Shown in pieces: positions 15,905 to 23,542 of a stretch of DNA of 64,000 nt (the stretch's first letter is position 1; each line of letters starts with the position of its first letter). Under the pieces are notes generated by a model. It was not told the DNA's origin, made no database searches, and saw nothing but the letters and a program-made list of their open reading frames with translations. The DNA comes from Rhizobium sp. CB3090. Lineage in GTDB: Bacteria; Pseudomonadota; Alphaproteobacteria; Rhizobiales; Rhizobiaceae. Location: the NCBI RefSeq assembly GCF_029714285.1, contig NZ_CP121664.1:372001-436000 (forward strand), written 5' to 3'. The position numbers were made by a program, and so were the translations under genes.

Positions 15905-17074
15905 TCATTGATCGAATCCGAGATCCGGCACATTCGGGATCGTTTCGAACTCACGGTTCACCAAATGACCGTCCGGTGCGCGTTCGACGCGTCTGAGATA
16001 GACGTTCTGCACCACGTGCCGCGAGGCCGGATCGATCTTGACCGGTCCCCTGGGACTTTCCCACTGCATTCCCTTTGCGGCTTCAAGCGCCTTTGCCCCG
16101 TCAGAACCGGCGGCCTCGATCATTTTATAGATCAGATGGACCCCGTCATATGCGCCGACGGATGCCATGTTGGCGCGCGAACCCGGATGGAGTTCATTCA
16201 GTTTTGCAATGAAGCTTTTATTGAGGGGAGAGTCGTGGGCGTCGGAGTAATGATAGGATGTCACCAACCCGATCGCCTGATCGCCGAGGGCGTCGATTGT
16301 CGTTTCATCGGTTTCGCCAGTCCCATAGAAGGCGATCCCTGCGGCCTTGAGCCCATTTTCGTTGTACGCCTTTGTGAATGCGAAGGTCGCGGGTCCTGCC
16401 GGCAGGAACGTGAAGACCGCATCGGCGCCGGAATCCTTGATCCGCTGCATGAATGGCGCAAAATCCGTTGTCTGCAGCGGCATCCTGATGTGCTCGACGA
16501 TCTTCCCGCCGTTCTTCTCAAACGCCTTGGAGAAGGCGGTCTCGGCATCAATGCCGGGGTTATAGTCGGAAACAGCGGTTACGACCTTCTTGGCACCGTT
16601 CTTGGCCGCCCATTCACCTTCCGGCTGCGAGATCTGCCACAAAGTGAAGCTCGTTCGTAGGAAGTATTCCGACTGCTTGTTGATCGAGGATGTGCCGGCG
16701 TTGAAGATCACGGCAGGCACCTTCGCCTGCTTGATCAGCGGCGCGACTGCGATCGCGTTGGGCGTGAAATCAAAGCCAGCGAGATATTTGACGCCGTCGC
16801 GGACCAGAAGCTCTTGGGCCGCGGCCTTGCTTGCATCGGCGTTCGGGCCGCCAACGTCCTTGTAGATGAACTCCACCTTGTGGCCCGCAATTTCGTCCCC
16901 GTGTTCTGCCACGTAAACATCGATAGCTTCCCGAAACTGCTTTCCCCAGATCGCATTCGGACCCGAAAAGGTCGCGATCACGCCCACTTTGATCGTGTCG
17001 GCGAACGCGGCATTGCTCCACACACCGGTTGCGGCGGTCAGCGCCGCAAAAAGCGTCCATTTGATGAACTTCAT
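15905..17074 (-). CDS. ABC transporter periplasmic binding protein (amino acid/aromatic type)
   Basis: A 389-residue type-I periplasmic binding protein. The signal peptide is KFIKWTLFAALTAATGVWSN with a probable cut after AAFA. The mature protein begins DTIKVGVIATFSGPNAIWGK, typical of LivK/AmiC-like proteins. Binding proteins of this family also carry aromatic acids, so with the ligM/metF genes upstream a methoxylated aromatic or similar methyl donor is a plausible ligand. A promoter-like TTGACA (17180-17175) and a 19-bp inverted repeat (17154-17172) lie about 80-105 bp upstream, so it probably has its own regulated promoter. Confidence 0.88.
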   Translation of the reverse strand: MKFIKWTLFAALTAATGVWSNAAFADTIKVGVIATFSGPNAIWGKQFREAIDVYVAEHGDEIAGHKVEFIYKDVGGPNADASKAAAQELLVRDGVKYLAGFDFTPNAIAVAPLIKQAKVPAVIFNAGTSSINKQSEYFLRTSFTLWQISQPEGEWAAKNGAKKVVTAVSDYNPGIDAETAFSKAFEKNGGKIVEHIRMPLQTTDFAPFMQRIKDSGADAVFTFLPAGPATFAFTKAYNENGLKAAGIAFYGTGETDETTIDALGDQAIGLVTSYHYSDAHDSPLNKSFIAKLNELHPGSRANMASVGAYDGVHLIYKMIEAAGSDGAKALEAAKGMQWESPRGPVKIDPASRHVVQNVYLRRVERAPDGHLVNREFETIPNVPDLGFDQ

Positions 17075-17153
17075 CGTTGCTCCTCCCCACCGGCAAAGCG
17101 GCCGGCACGCATCTTGGCGCGCGATGCGCCAAGGATCTCCTCCAACAAGATGT

Positions 17154-17172
17154 TAGTACGGAATCCGTACTA
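17154..17172 (-). promoter_or_regulatory. MarR-type operator in the promoter of the binding-protein gene
   Basis: TAGTACGGA-A-TCCGTACTA is an inverted repeat with perfect 9-bp arms around one base. Read on the minus strand, TTGACA (17180-17175) lies 2 bp upstream and TACTAA, a possible -10 element, lies 16 bp downstream of it inside the repeat's far arm. A repressor bound here would occlude the polymerase. Related repeats lie at 19911-19929 and 20521-20539, on either side of the marR gene. Confidence 0.65.
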
Positions 17173-17314
17173 TTTGTCAATCGCCGCCGACCAGTAGGTC
17201 TCAGTCGTTGCGACACAAAGCCTCCGAGTGATGCGCCCCGACGAGAAGCGCTGCATCCTCTCAGGGACATTCAAATATGGTCATACATCCTGACCAAAAG
17301 AGAGGATCTTGGAC

Positions 17315-18187
17315 TTAACCGCCGTTGCGGTAGCGCAGGATCCAGTTCGCCGTCTTCGCTATCCCCCCGAACGGATAAAGATGAAGCCGCACGTCGCCGT
17401 AACCGGGACTAGCCAATGCTTCGGCATACTCGTCGACCAGACCGTCCGGCCCGGCGCTCGTCAGAAGTTGGGTGAGAGAAACGCCGTATTTCCGCAAGAC
17501 CGTCGTCGAAGCCGAAACACCGCAGAGGGCGGCGAACCGCAAAAGCGTCTTCACGCTGGCCGGGCCCGGGATCCCCACCTGGATCGGGACGTCGATACCG
17601 CCGCGGCGAATTTTCGAAATCCAAGTTAGAATCGGTTCGCAGGAAAAGCTGAACTGGGTAGTAATAGACCACTCGAGCCGTGCCTTTTCCAGGATTGCGC
17701 GCTTTTCCGCCAGTGCGGCATCCAGCATGCGGCTGTCTTGGAGGCGGTGACCCTCCGGGTGACCGGCGACCGATACGTGCTTGATGCCAAACCGTTGCAG
17801 GACCCGGCTTCGAAGGATCGAAGCGCTGTCATGGTAAGGCCCCTTGGGTGGATCGGCGTCGCCCGCAAGAACGAGAACCCTCGTGACCCGCCCGTGCTCC
17901 GACCAGCCCGCCATCAGATTGTGCAACTCGGCCTCGGACCCCAATCGCCGGGCGGCGATATGCGGCATGGGTTCGTATCCGGCGTCGCGTATCGATTTCG
18001 CAGCAGCAATGCGAGCAGAGTGCTGCTCGGTCGCCAGAAACGGCAGGTACACGATCGTCCCCGTCGGGATTTCGCGCGCCATGCTCCCGAGCTGCGCGGC
18101 ATCTTTTGTGGTGACCTCGAGTGAAAATCGATCGAGGACATCGATATTCCTGCCTTGGCACGACACTGCATTTGACGTCATCGACAT
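17315..18187 (-). CDS. metF: Methylenetetrahydrofolate reductase-like protein
   Basis: A 290-residue FAD-dependent TIM-barrel protein of the MetF family. Recognisable blocks are FSLEVTTKD near the N-terminus, VLVLAGDADPPKG, VAGHPEGHRL and FSFSCEPILTWI. MetF interconverts 5-methyl-THF and 5,10-methylene-THF. Next to a LigM-like demethylase it would work in the oxidative direction to recycle methyl-THF, as in the ligM-metF arrangement of Sphingobium. I chose ATG 18187 (a second ATG follows at 18181); the longer upstream frame has no family similarity. It is a divergent catabolic paralogue rather than the housekeeping enzyme. It lies about 108 bp downstream of the ligM-like gene. Confidence 0.85.
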   Translation of the reverse strand: MSMTSNAVSCQGRNIDVLDRFSLEVTTKDAAQLGSMAREIPTGTIVYLPFLATEQHSARIAAAKSIRDAGYEPMPHIAARRLGSEAELHNLMAGWSEHGRVTRVLVLAGDADPPKGPYHDSASILRSRVLQRFGIKHVSVAGHPEGHRLQDSRMLDAALAEKRAILEKARLEWSITTQFSFSCEPILTWISKIRRGGIDVPIQVGIPGPASVKTLLRFAALCGVSASTTVLRKYGVSLTQLLTSAGPDGLVDEYAEALASPGYGDVRLHLYPFGGIAKTANWILRYRNGG

Positions 18188-18294
18188 GACCCCTGCCCGT
18201 TCACCAGCCGGTAGACGGGACTCGCCGTTGCATGAGGTTTGGATACGAAGGTGAGGCTGGGCAGACCAGCTCACCTCGCTTTGTGAAAACCGCC

Positions 18295-19710
18295 TTAAGC
18301 GATCGCCGCCCGTTTCAGCTTTTGAACGAAACTGGCATAGGGAACCGGCGCGACAGTCGCCCGCACCTGAAATTGCGCGTGTCGTTCGACGTGCGGTTTT
18401 CGCGATCCGCCGCCGGGCTCCCCCCAAAGCAGCACCACCTCGGTTCCAGGCGTGGTGCTTTGCGCATCGAGCATCGCAAGAGAAAGCATCGCCCCCTCGT
18501 TGTTGCTGTATCCGCAGTGGCACGAATGACCGACGAGCTGGCCATCCGCACCGCGCACTTCATCGAACTGCGGCCAGCCATAATAGGCAACCGGAAAATC
18601 AAGCGCCTTGTAGCGAGGACCTTCGCCAAACTGCGAGGCGAAGATTGCCGAGATATCGTCTGGATTCCAGACGAGCGTGACCTTGTTTCGGCGCTTCTCG
18701 GCCGGGAAACGCTCCAAGGCTTCGCGTCCGATGAAATTATGGTCGAACTTCAGGATGTGGCCGTAGCCGAGATCCCAGGGCGTGACATAATAGTCCTCGA
18801 TGTTGCCGGAGAGGAAGCTGCCGCCCAGCTGCGCATTCGCCTCCCAGCCGTTCCCCGAGAGCCATTCTCGGTAATCCCGCAACTCCTCCCCGGTATAGAT
18901 TCCCGGCAGGGGGTAAGGCATCCAGCCGAATTCGAAGATGGTGCTGAAATAGGTCTTCGTGCCGCCCTGCTTGAGACCGTACTTCTCGCCCGCAGCAAGA
19001 AAAGCCGACCGGACCTTGTCCATGTCCTCGTAGGGACCAGACAGCTCGGCGCCTAGATGACCTGCCATCCCGTGCCGAAGAACGAGAACGTCGCAACCGG
19101 CTATTTTGACCTTTGCCGTGCGAAAGAACGCGATTTCCGGCGCACCGCCCTCGACCACGTCGTGGAAAATCTGGCCGGCGCTGGGTCCTTCGAGCTGAAA
19201 GCGGTAAAACCACCTTTTGCCCTTCGGGTTGTAGGGGGTCGGATCGTCGCGCTCGATCGTGACATTGTAGTTGCCGCGTTCAGCATTGTACTGAACCCAA
19301 TTCAAGACGGGCATGCCGCTGATGAGCTCGAAGGTTTCTTCCCCCAGACGGTAAACGACGCAATCGCCGATCACGTGACCGCGAGGCGTGCAAGCGACGA
19401 ACTGCTTTGCCCGATCGGTCGTGAAATTGGCCAGGCTGTTGATACCGACCCGCTCGAGCAGCTTTAGCGCGTCCGGCCCCTTGAGCATCAATTCCGGCAT
19501 GTGATGCGACTGATCGAACAGAATGGCGGTTTCACGCCAAGCCCGCTGCTCATCACGCCAGTTGGTGAACTCCGGAGGGATGAACGCAGCAGTCAGGCCG
19601 GTGCGAGCCCTATAGTGGGGCGCAAGAGTGTCGTTATGGAAATAATCGACGAGATCAGACTTTTCGTCGACAAGATTCTGCAGCGATTTGCCGCCATTCG
19701 CCTTCACCAT
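18295..19710 (-). CDS. ligM: Tetrahydrofolate-dependent O-demethylase, LigM-like (GcvT family)
   Basis: A 471-residue aminomethyltransferase-fold protein of the same length as LigM, the vanillate/3-O-methylgallate O-demethylase. The N-terminal blocks FIPPEFTNWRDEQRAWRETA and LFDQSHHMPELMLKGPDALK match that family, as does the C-terminal PYASFVQKLKRAAIA. It would move an aryl methyl group to THF, giving 5-methyl-THF and a phenol. A DMSP demethylase-like role is an alternative for GcvT paralogues. Downstream metF and purU genes provide the methyl oxidation branch. GGGAGGAAA lies upstream of ATG 19710. The promoter region is shared with the divergent marR gene and contains an operator-like repeat. 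Confidence 0.85.
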   Translation of the reverse strand: MVKANGGKSLQNLVDEKSDLVDYFHNDTLAPHYRARTGLTAAFIPPEFTNWRDEQRAWRETAILFDQSHHMPELMLKGPDALKLLERVGINSLANFTTDRAKQFVACTPRGHVIGDCVVYRLGEETFELISGMPVLNWVQYNAERGNYNVTIERDDPTPYNPKGKRWFYRFQLEGPSAGQIFHDVVEGGAPEIAFFRTAKVKIAGCDVLVLRHGMAGHLGAELSGPYEDMDKVRSAFLAAGEKYGLKQGGTKTYFSTIFEFGWMPYPLPGIYTGEELRDYREWLSGNGWEANAQLGGSFLSGNIEDYYVTPWDLGYGHILKFDHNFIGREALERFPAEKRRNKVTLVWNPDDISAIFASQFGEGPRYKALDFPVAYYGWPQFDEVRGADGQLVGHSCHCGYSNNEGAMLSLAMLDAQSTTPGTEVVLLWGEPGGGSRKPHVERHAQFQVRATVAPVPYASFVQKLKRAAIA

Positions 19711-20051
19711 GATGCGAGTTTCCTCCCCCGCCCGTTAAAAACTTCCGTAACAACAAATCTGCCGAACGTTCTTCGGCACGACCGTCACTCGGCACTCCAC
19801 ACCGCCGACAGCGCGCTAACGCCATGACTCGTACACTCTGTTGCTGTAGGTTTTAGCCAAACGCCGCCCGATTCCTCCTCCGCCGAAGGTGCTATCTTGC
19901 CAACACACTTTAGTTCGGATACCTGACCATATAATCGTGTTTTGACGGCTGTCAACAAGTTTGACGGAGGACTGGAAAAATGTGGCGACATCCCCTTATC
20001 GTTCCGCGAAATCGCCTTTTGCTAAGGGCGGGCGCGGGCTAGGAAGAGAAC
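19711..20051. other. Divergent intergenic region between ligM-like and marR genes
   Basis: 341 bp of regulatory DNA. On the minus strand TTGACA at 19955-19950 is followed after 16 bp by TATATG (19933-19928), a fair promoter for the ligM-like gene. The -10 part overlaps the operator-like repeat at 19911-19929. A small inverted repeat TTGAC-GGCT-GTCAA (19942-19955) covers the -35. No gene is seen. Confidence 0.5.
19911..19929 (-). promoter_or_regulatory. Second MarR-type operator (ligM/marR divergent region)
   Basis: TAGTTCGGATACCTGACCA matches the perfect repeat at 17154-17172 at 12 of 19 positions, including TAGT, the central GG and CC, and the AC near the end. It is a degenerate inverted repeat overlapping the likely -10 region of the ligM-like gene. 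Inferred target of the adjacent MarR protein. Confidence 0.45.
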
Positions 20052-20510
20052 ATGATTTTACGGAACGCATGGCGGCGCAACAATATCGGTCGCCGCATGA
20101 ATGAAGCGGTCAGGCTCTTTGAGAGCCGCATCGTCGATCATCTAAGGGAAAACGGGCACAACGAACTTACCGCTGCCCACATCAACCTCACGAGAAATCT
20201 CGACGAGGATGGCACTCGCCTCACTGAACTTGCAAGACGAGCCTCGCTCACAAAGCAGTCGATGAGCGAGCTGGTCGACCAGGTCGAACAAACTGGACTT
20301 ATCGAGAAGCGACGGGATCCGACCGATGGCCGGGCCAAGCTCGTCTGCTTTACGGAAACCGGCATGGAATGGCTCGAGGCCTTTCATCAGAGCCTCGAAG
20401 TAGCGGAAAAGGAGATGCGGCAACAATTGGGCCCGGCGCTGGTCGATCTGTTGATCGAGGCTCTCGGGAAATACGTCGATGGTCAGGAGCATGGCGAAGC
20501 GCAGGACTAG
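20052..20510 (+). CDS. MarR-family transcriptional regulator
   Basis: A 152-residue MarR protein. The winged helix reads TRLTELARRASLTKQSMSEL and the wing LIEKRRDPTDGRAKLVCFT. N- and C-terminal helices form the dimer interface. It is divergent from the ligM-like gene and is flanked by two copies of a 19-bp repeat, with a third, perfect copy in the transporter promoter. MarR repressors typically release DNA when they bind phenolic ligands, so an aromatic inducer is likely. A ribosome site AGGAAGAG precedes ATG 20052. Confidence 0.9.
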   Translation: MILRNAWRRNNIGRRMNEAVRLFESRIVDHLRENGHNELTAAHINLTRNLDEDGTRLTELARRASLTKQSMSELVDQVEQTGLIEKRRDPTDGRAKLVCFTETGMEWLEAFHQSLEVAEKEMRQQLGPALVDLLIEALGKYVDGQEHGEAQD

Positions 20511-20520
20511 TCGAACCATT

Positions 20521-20539
20521 TAGTCTGGTTTCCATACTA
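20521..20539. promoter_or_regulatory. Third MarR-type operator, 10 bp after marR
   Basis: TAGTCTGGTTTCCATACTA shares TAGT, GG, TCC and TACTA with the perfect site at 17154-17172 in the same 19-bp register (14 of 19 identical). The flanks extend the symmetry (TTTAGT...ACTAAA, 20519-20541). It lies just after the marR stop and before a probable TRAP-binding-protein remnant, not before an intact gene. Confidence 0.5.
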
Positions 20540-20544
20540 AATCT

Positions 20545-20634
20545 TGGTGGCTACCCGCGGATCTGGAGGCTATTGCCAAAGCCGGTGACGCTCAGGTCGA
20601 ATGCGGCAAGGCCTACAGCGAGGCCGCCAGGTGA
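20545..20634 (+). pseudogene. C-terminal remnant of a TRAP-type solute-binding protein
   Basis: The frame ending at TGA 20632-20634 reads WWLPADLEAIAKAGDAQVEC and then GKAYSEAAR. The block W-x-LPADLxAI followed by an AYSEA helix is typical of DctP-family TRAP binding proteins near their C-terminus. No start or upstream part is present, since a stop lies at 20521-20523. It is probably what is left after deletion of a transporter gene downstream of the MarR operator. Confidence 0.3.
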
Positions 20635-20655
20635 AGGATGTTCAAGTTGATCAGT

Positions 20656-21447
20656 CTATTGCTGGGCGGCGCTCGCAAGACCCGGCCAATAATGGCCCTC
20701 CGGCGTCGGCCGCTTTCCGAAAATCGCCTGGCCGACGCGAATGATGGTCGCACCTTCTCCGATTGCCTCCTCGAAGTCGCCGGTCATGCCCATGGAAAGG
20801 CCGGCGATGCCGAGGTGGTATTTTGATGCCTCGTCCCGAAGACGCCGTAGCAAAGCGAAGCATGGCCGCACCCTGGCCATTTCGGAGCTGAACAATGCCA
20901 GGGTCATCAGACCTTTGGGCCTGAGACGAGAAAACTGCTCGAGGGCGTCCAGGAAGGGCAGGAGCGCGTGCGGCTCGAGGCCAAACTTGCTGTCCTCCCC
21001 GGAAGTGTTGATCTGCACATAGACATCGAGAAAACGGCCTTCACGCTCAAGTCGTCTATTGAGAAGATCGGCCAGCCGGAGGCTGTCAAGGGCATGGAAC
21101 TCGCGAGCAAAAGTCGTGAGGTATTTGACTTTGTTGGTTTGTAGATGCCCTACGATCGTCCACTCGATGGCCAGATCGTCAAGCGCGTCCCGCTTTGCCA
21201 TCGCTTCCTGAATTTTGTTTTCGCCGAACGAGCGGATGCCGGCTTCGAAAGCATATCGCAAGATATGAGCCGGGACCGTCTTTGTGATGGGGAGCAGTCG
21301 CACGGAGCCGCGATCGCGCCCGCTTCGGGCACACGCACGGGCAATCCGCTCCTCGACCGCCGCCAGATTGGTGGAGATGGTCGCGAGCGGATCGGGGCCG
21401 AAGCGTTCGACGTCCTCAACAGAAAGCGGCTCATGATTGCTACTCAT
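20656..21447 (-). CDS. YggS/PROSC-family pyridoxal-phosphate homeostasis protein
   Basis: A 263-residue single-domain PLP-binding protein of the alanine racemase N-terminal fold. The PLP lysine lies in LLPITKTVP, followed by FGENKIQEAM, VGHLQTNKVKY and the C-terminal GLSMGMTGDFEEAI. It buffers PLP and affects amino-acid and keto-acid metabolism. ATG 21447 gives the normal family start; the longer frame has no similarity. Rhizobia usually carry another chromosomal copy, so this is likely a paralogue. It is probably cotranscribed with the LysE-type exporter 11 bp upstream. Confidence 0.88.
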   Translation of the reverse strand: MSSNHEPLSVEDVERFGPDPLATISTNLAAVEERIARACARSGRDRGSVRLLPITKTVPAHILRYAFEAGIRSFGENKIQEAMAKRDALDDLAIEWTIVGHLQTNKVKYLTTFAREFHALDSLRLADLLNRRLEREGRFLDVYVQINTSGEDSKFGLEPHALLPFLDALEQFSRLRPKGLMTLALFSSEMARVRPCFALLRRLRDEASKYHLGIAGLSMGMTGDFEEAIGEGATIIRVGQAIFGKRPTPEGHYWPGLASAAQQ

Positions 21448-21458
21448 TGTGCCGGCCT

Positions 21459-22130
21459 TTACCCTCCGGTCGTCATGTAGCCAGCAGCTTCGATGACTGC
21501 ACCCCGAAGCAATGCGAGGCCAGCGCTCGCGAAAAACAGGGCAAGAACGCCGTCGATCCAGCGTTGCGCACCTGTGTAGAATCTCGATATCGGCGGGTAG
21601 GAAAAAACGATCGCGTATCCGCCGAAGATTGCAACCGACAGCACGGCGCATCCGAAGAGAATGACGAAAGGCATGTAGGAGGGTGCGCCCGGCTGAAGGC
21701 CCAGTGAGATTGTCGCGACCCATGCCATGATCGCCTTGGGGTTAGCTACATGGATCAGGACACCTCGGCGATAAAGCTTCCCGAGATCCGCGCGCGAGGA
21801 TGGCGTTTCAGTGGGGCTCCCCAGATCCTTACCCGTAACGGCCGACCGAGCGGCACCGGCCGCTAGGTACAGGAGATAACACCCACCGATGAACTGAATG
21901 ATCGTCAATGCTTGTGGATAGGCAAGCAGCAGTGCCGCCAACCCGGTCGATGCCAGAACGGCCCACGTCCATGAGATGGAAACGACCCCGGCAGCGAGCG
22001 CCAACGCCGCCGCGCGGCCGCCTCTCATCGCCGTATTCATGATCGCCAAGTTGCTCGGGCCGGGGCTTGATGCACCGAGGACGTAAGCCATATAGGCGAT
22101 CATCACGGAATGCACAGGCGATATGTCCAC
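21459..22130 (-). CDS. LysE/RhtB-family amino-acid exporter
   Basis: A 223-residue inner-membrane protein with about six hydrophobic segments. The family signature is ASSPGPSNLAIMNTAMRGGR near residue 20, and a later block is HVANPKAIMAWVATISLG. LysE/RhtB proteins export amino acids or small metabolites. It lies in the same direction as the hydroxyquinol-type operon (132 bp downstream of the tautomerase-like gene) and just upstream of yggS. The substrate is unknown. Confidence 0.88.
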   Translation of the reverse strand: MDISPVHSVMIAYMAYVLGASSPGPSNLAIMNTAMRGGRAAALALAAGVVSISWTWAVLASTGLAALLLAYPQALTIIQFIGGCYLLYLAAGAARSAVTGKDLGSPTETPSSRADLGKLYRRGVLIHVANPKAIMAWVATISLGLQPGAPSYMPFVILFGCAVLSVAIFGGYAIVFSYPPISRFYTGAQRWIDGVLALFFASAGLALLRGAVIEAAGYMTTGG

Positions 22131-22262
22131 GGGTCAAAACCTCAGTGTCATGGCGAAAGCGCCTTTGTCTGTCACCATTATCGCCAAACTGGACGATTGA
22201 CGATGTCCAGATAGCAGAATTCCAACTGGGCCAGTTCGGATATGGCGAAGGCTTCCACGAGC

Positions 22263-22595
22263 CTATTTCAATGCAACGTAGGTTTCCGGGTCTAATGCGG
22301 AAGCACGCACTGCAACATGTGTCCCACTGACCTCAGCCACCATTCTCTGCAGTTCTCCGCATAGACCGAGAATGACCTCTCGCGACCGATCGGGCTTGGG
22401 AAGGATGCTCAATTCCACATTGATTGGCGGTTGACCGTTGATCGCGATGACCGGCAGGATTGCGAACTGGCAAGCGGATCTATCGACCTTCAACTGCCGG
22501 CACAGCATGTCGCGGATTGGCGAGAGCGCCTCACGCAAAGCGCTTCGGCATTCGTCAGGCAAACTATCGTCCAGGAAAATCTTTAAGTTGGGCAT
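22263..22595 (-). CDS. Tautomerase-like small protein
   Basis: A 110-residue protein starting MPNLKIFLDDSLPDECRSAL, resembling the 4-oxalocrotonate tautomerase/CHMI group. The Pro directly after Met would be the catalytic N-terminal base. A ribosome site (GAGGAG) precedes ATG 22595. It is the last gene of the aromatic operon, 11 bp after the intradiol dioxygenase. The classical hydroxyquinol pathway needs no tautomerase, because maleylacetate enolises spontaneously. It may speed that step or handle a substituted ring product. Confidence 0.6.
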   Translation of the reverse strand: MPNLKIFLDDSLPDECRSALREALSPIRDMLCRQLKVDRSACQFAILPVIAINGQPPINVELSILPKPDRSREVILGLCGELQRMVAEVSGTHVAVRASALDPETYVALK

Positions 22596-22606
22596 GTCTG
22601 TTCTCC

Positions 22607-23446
22607 TCAACCAGGTGTCAACACGAAATCGAAGGTGGATTGCCACTGAGTTCGGCCGTTTGTTGCCGGCTCAAACGGTGCGATTAGCGACGTCTTGACG
22701 CCAAAGACAGTGTCGGAGCCGAGGTAGGGATCATCGCCGACAAAGGTATGAGTGACGAGCTTCTGAAAGCCCGCTGCCGTGACCAGGTAGTGCATGTGAG
22801 CAGGACGATATGGGTGGCGGCCGAGACGATTGAGCATCTGCCCGACCGGCCCGTCATCAGGAATAGGATAGGAAACCGGCTTGATGCCGATGAAGCTGTA
22901 AGACCCGTCAGCGCCGGTGGCGAAGATGCCGCGGTTGTTCCACTTCGGCTGGAATTCCGGCTGCTGCACATCGTAAAAGCCGTCGGCATTGTCCGACCAA
23001 ACGTCGATCCGCGCACCTTCGACCGGTCTGCCGTCGAGGTCGATAACCCGCCCTTGATAGAGGCAGCTTTCCCCCTTGCCGTCCAGACTGATCGTGTCGC
23101 CCATCGATCGGATAGGTGCGCCGTCCACATGAAAGGGCCCGAAGACCGTATTCTCGGTCGCCCCGGGTGGGCGGCGATTGTTGATTGCATCGACGAGCAT
23201 GGAAAAGCCGAGCGTATCGGAAAGCAGAATGAACTCTTGCCGTTCGCCGCTGCAAATCTGACCGGTCTTGGTCAGGAAGTCGATGCCGACCTGCCATTCC
23301 GCCTGCGTCAGGTTAATTTCCTTGGCGAAGGCATGCAGGTGCTTGACGAGGCACGCCATCACCTCCCGGATACGCGGGTCGGTGGTCTCGCCCATGCACC
23401 CATTGACGGCTTCCGCCGACCGTTCTTCGGTAAAATACTGGGTCAT
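22607..23446 (-). CDS. Intradiol ring-cleavage dioxygenase, hydroxyquinol 1,2-dioxygenase type
   Basis: A 279-residue non-haem Fe(III) dioxygenase. The N-terminal helical dimerisation domain (residues 1-95) is of the catechol/hydroxyquinol type and precedes the beta-barrel that starts near ENTVFGPFHVDGAP. Iron ligands are the Tyr of DGFYDVQ, the Tyr of SYPIPDDGPVG and two His in HPYRPAHMHYLV. It should cleave hydroxyquinol to maleylacetate. The adjacent maleylacetate reductase supports hydroxyquinol over catechol. GGAGGAACGAG precedes ATG 23446. Confidence 0.88.
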   Translation of the reverse strand: MTQYFTEERSAEAVNGCMGETTDPRIREVMACLVKHLHAFAKEINLTQAEWQVGIDFLTKTGQICSGERQEFILLSDTLGFSMLVDAINNRRPPGATENTVFGPFHVDGAPIRSMGDTISLDGKGESCLYQGRVIDLDGRPVEGARIDVWSDNADGFYDVQQPEFQPKWNNRGIFATGADGSYSFIGIKPVSYPIPDDGPVGQMLNRLGRHPYRPAHMHYLVTAAGFQKLVTHTFVGDDPYLGSDTVFGVKTSLIAPFEPATNGRTQWQSTFDFVLTPG

Positions 23447-23542
23447 CTCGTTCCTCCGTTGTTCTGAGGTTTGCAATCGGCGGTGTGGTTCCGATTGACG
23501 GAAACTCGCCGACCGTCGCAAGGCCATGCAATGCGAGAGGCA

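Noticed and set aside
18188..18523. N-terminal extension of the metF-like frame
   Set aside because: It overlaps the end of the ligM-like gene, has no MetF similarity, and ATG 18187 gives the usual MetF length.
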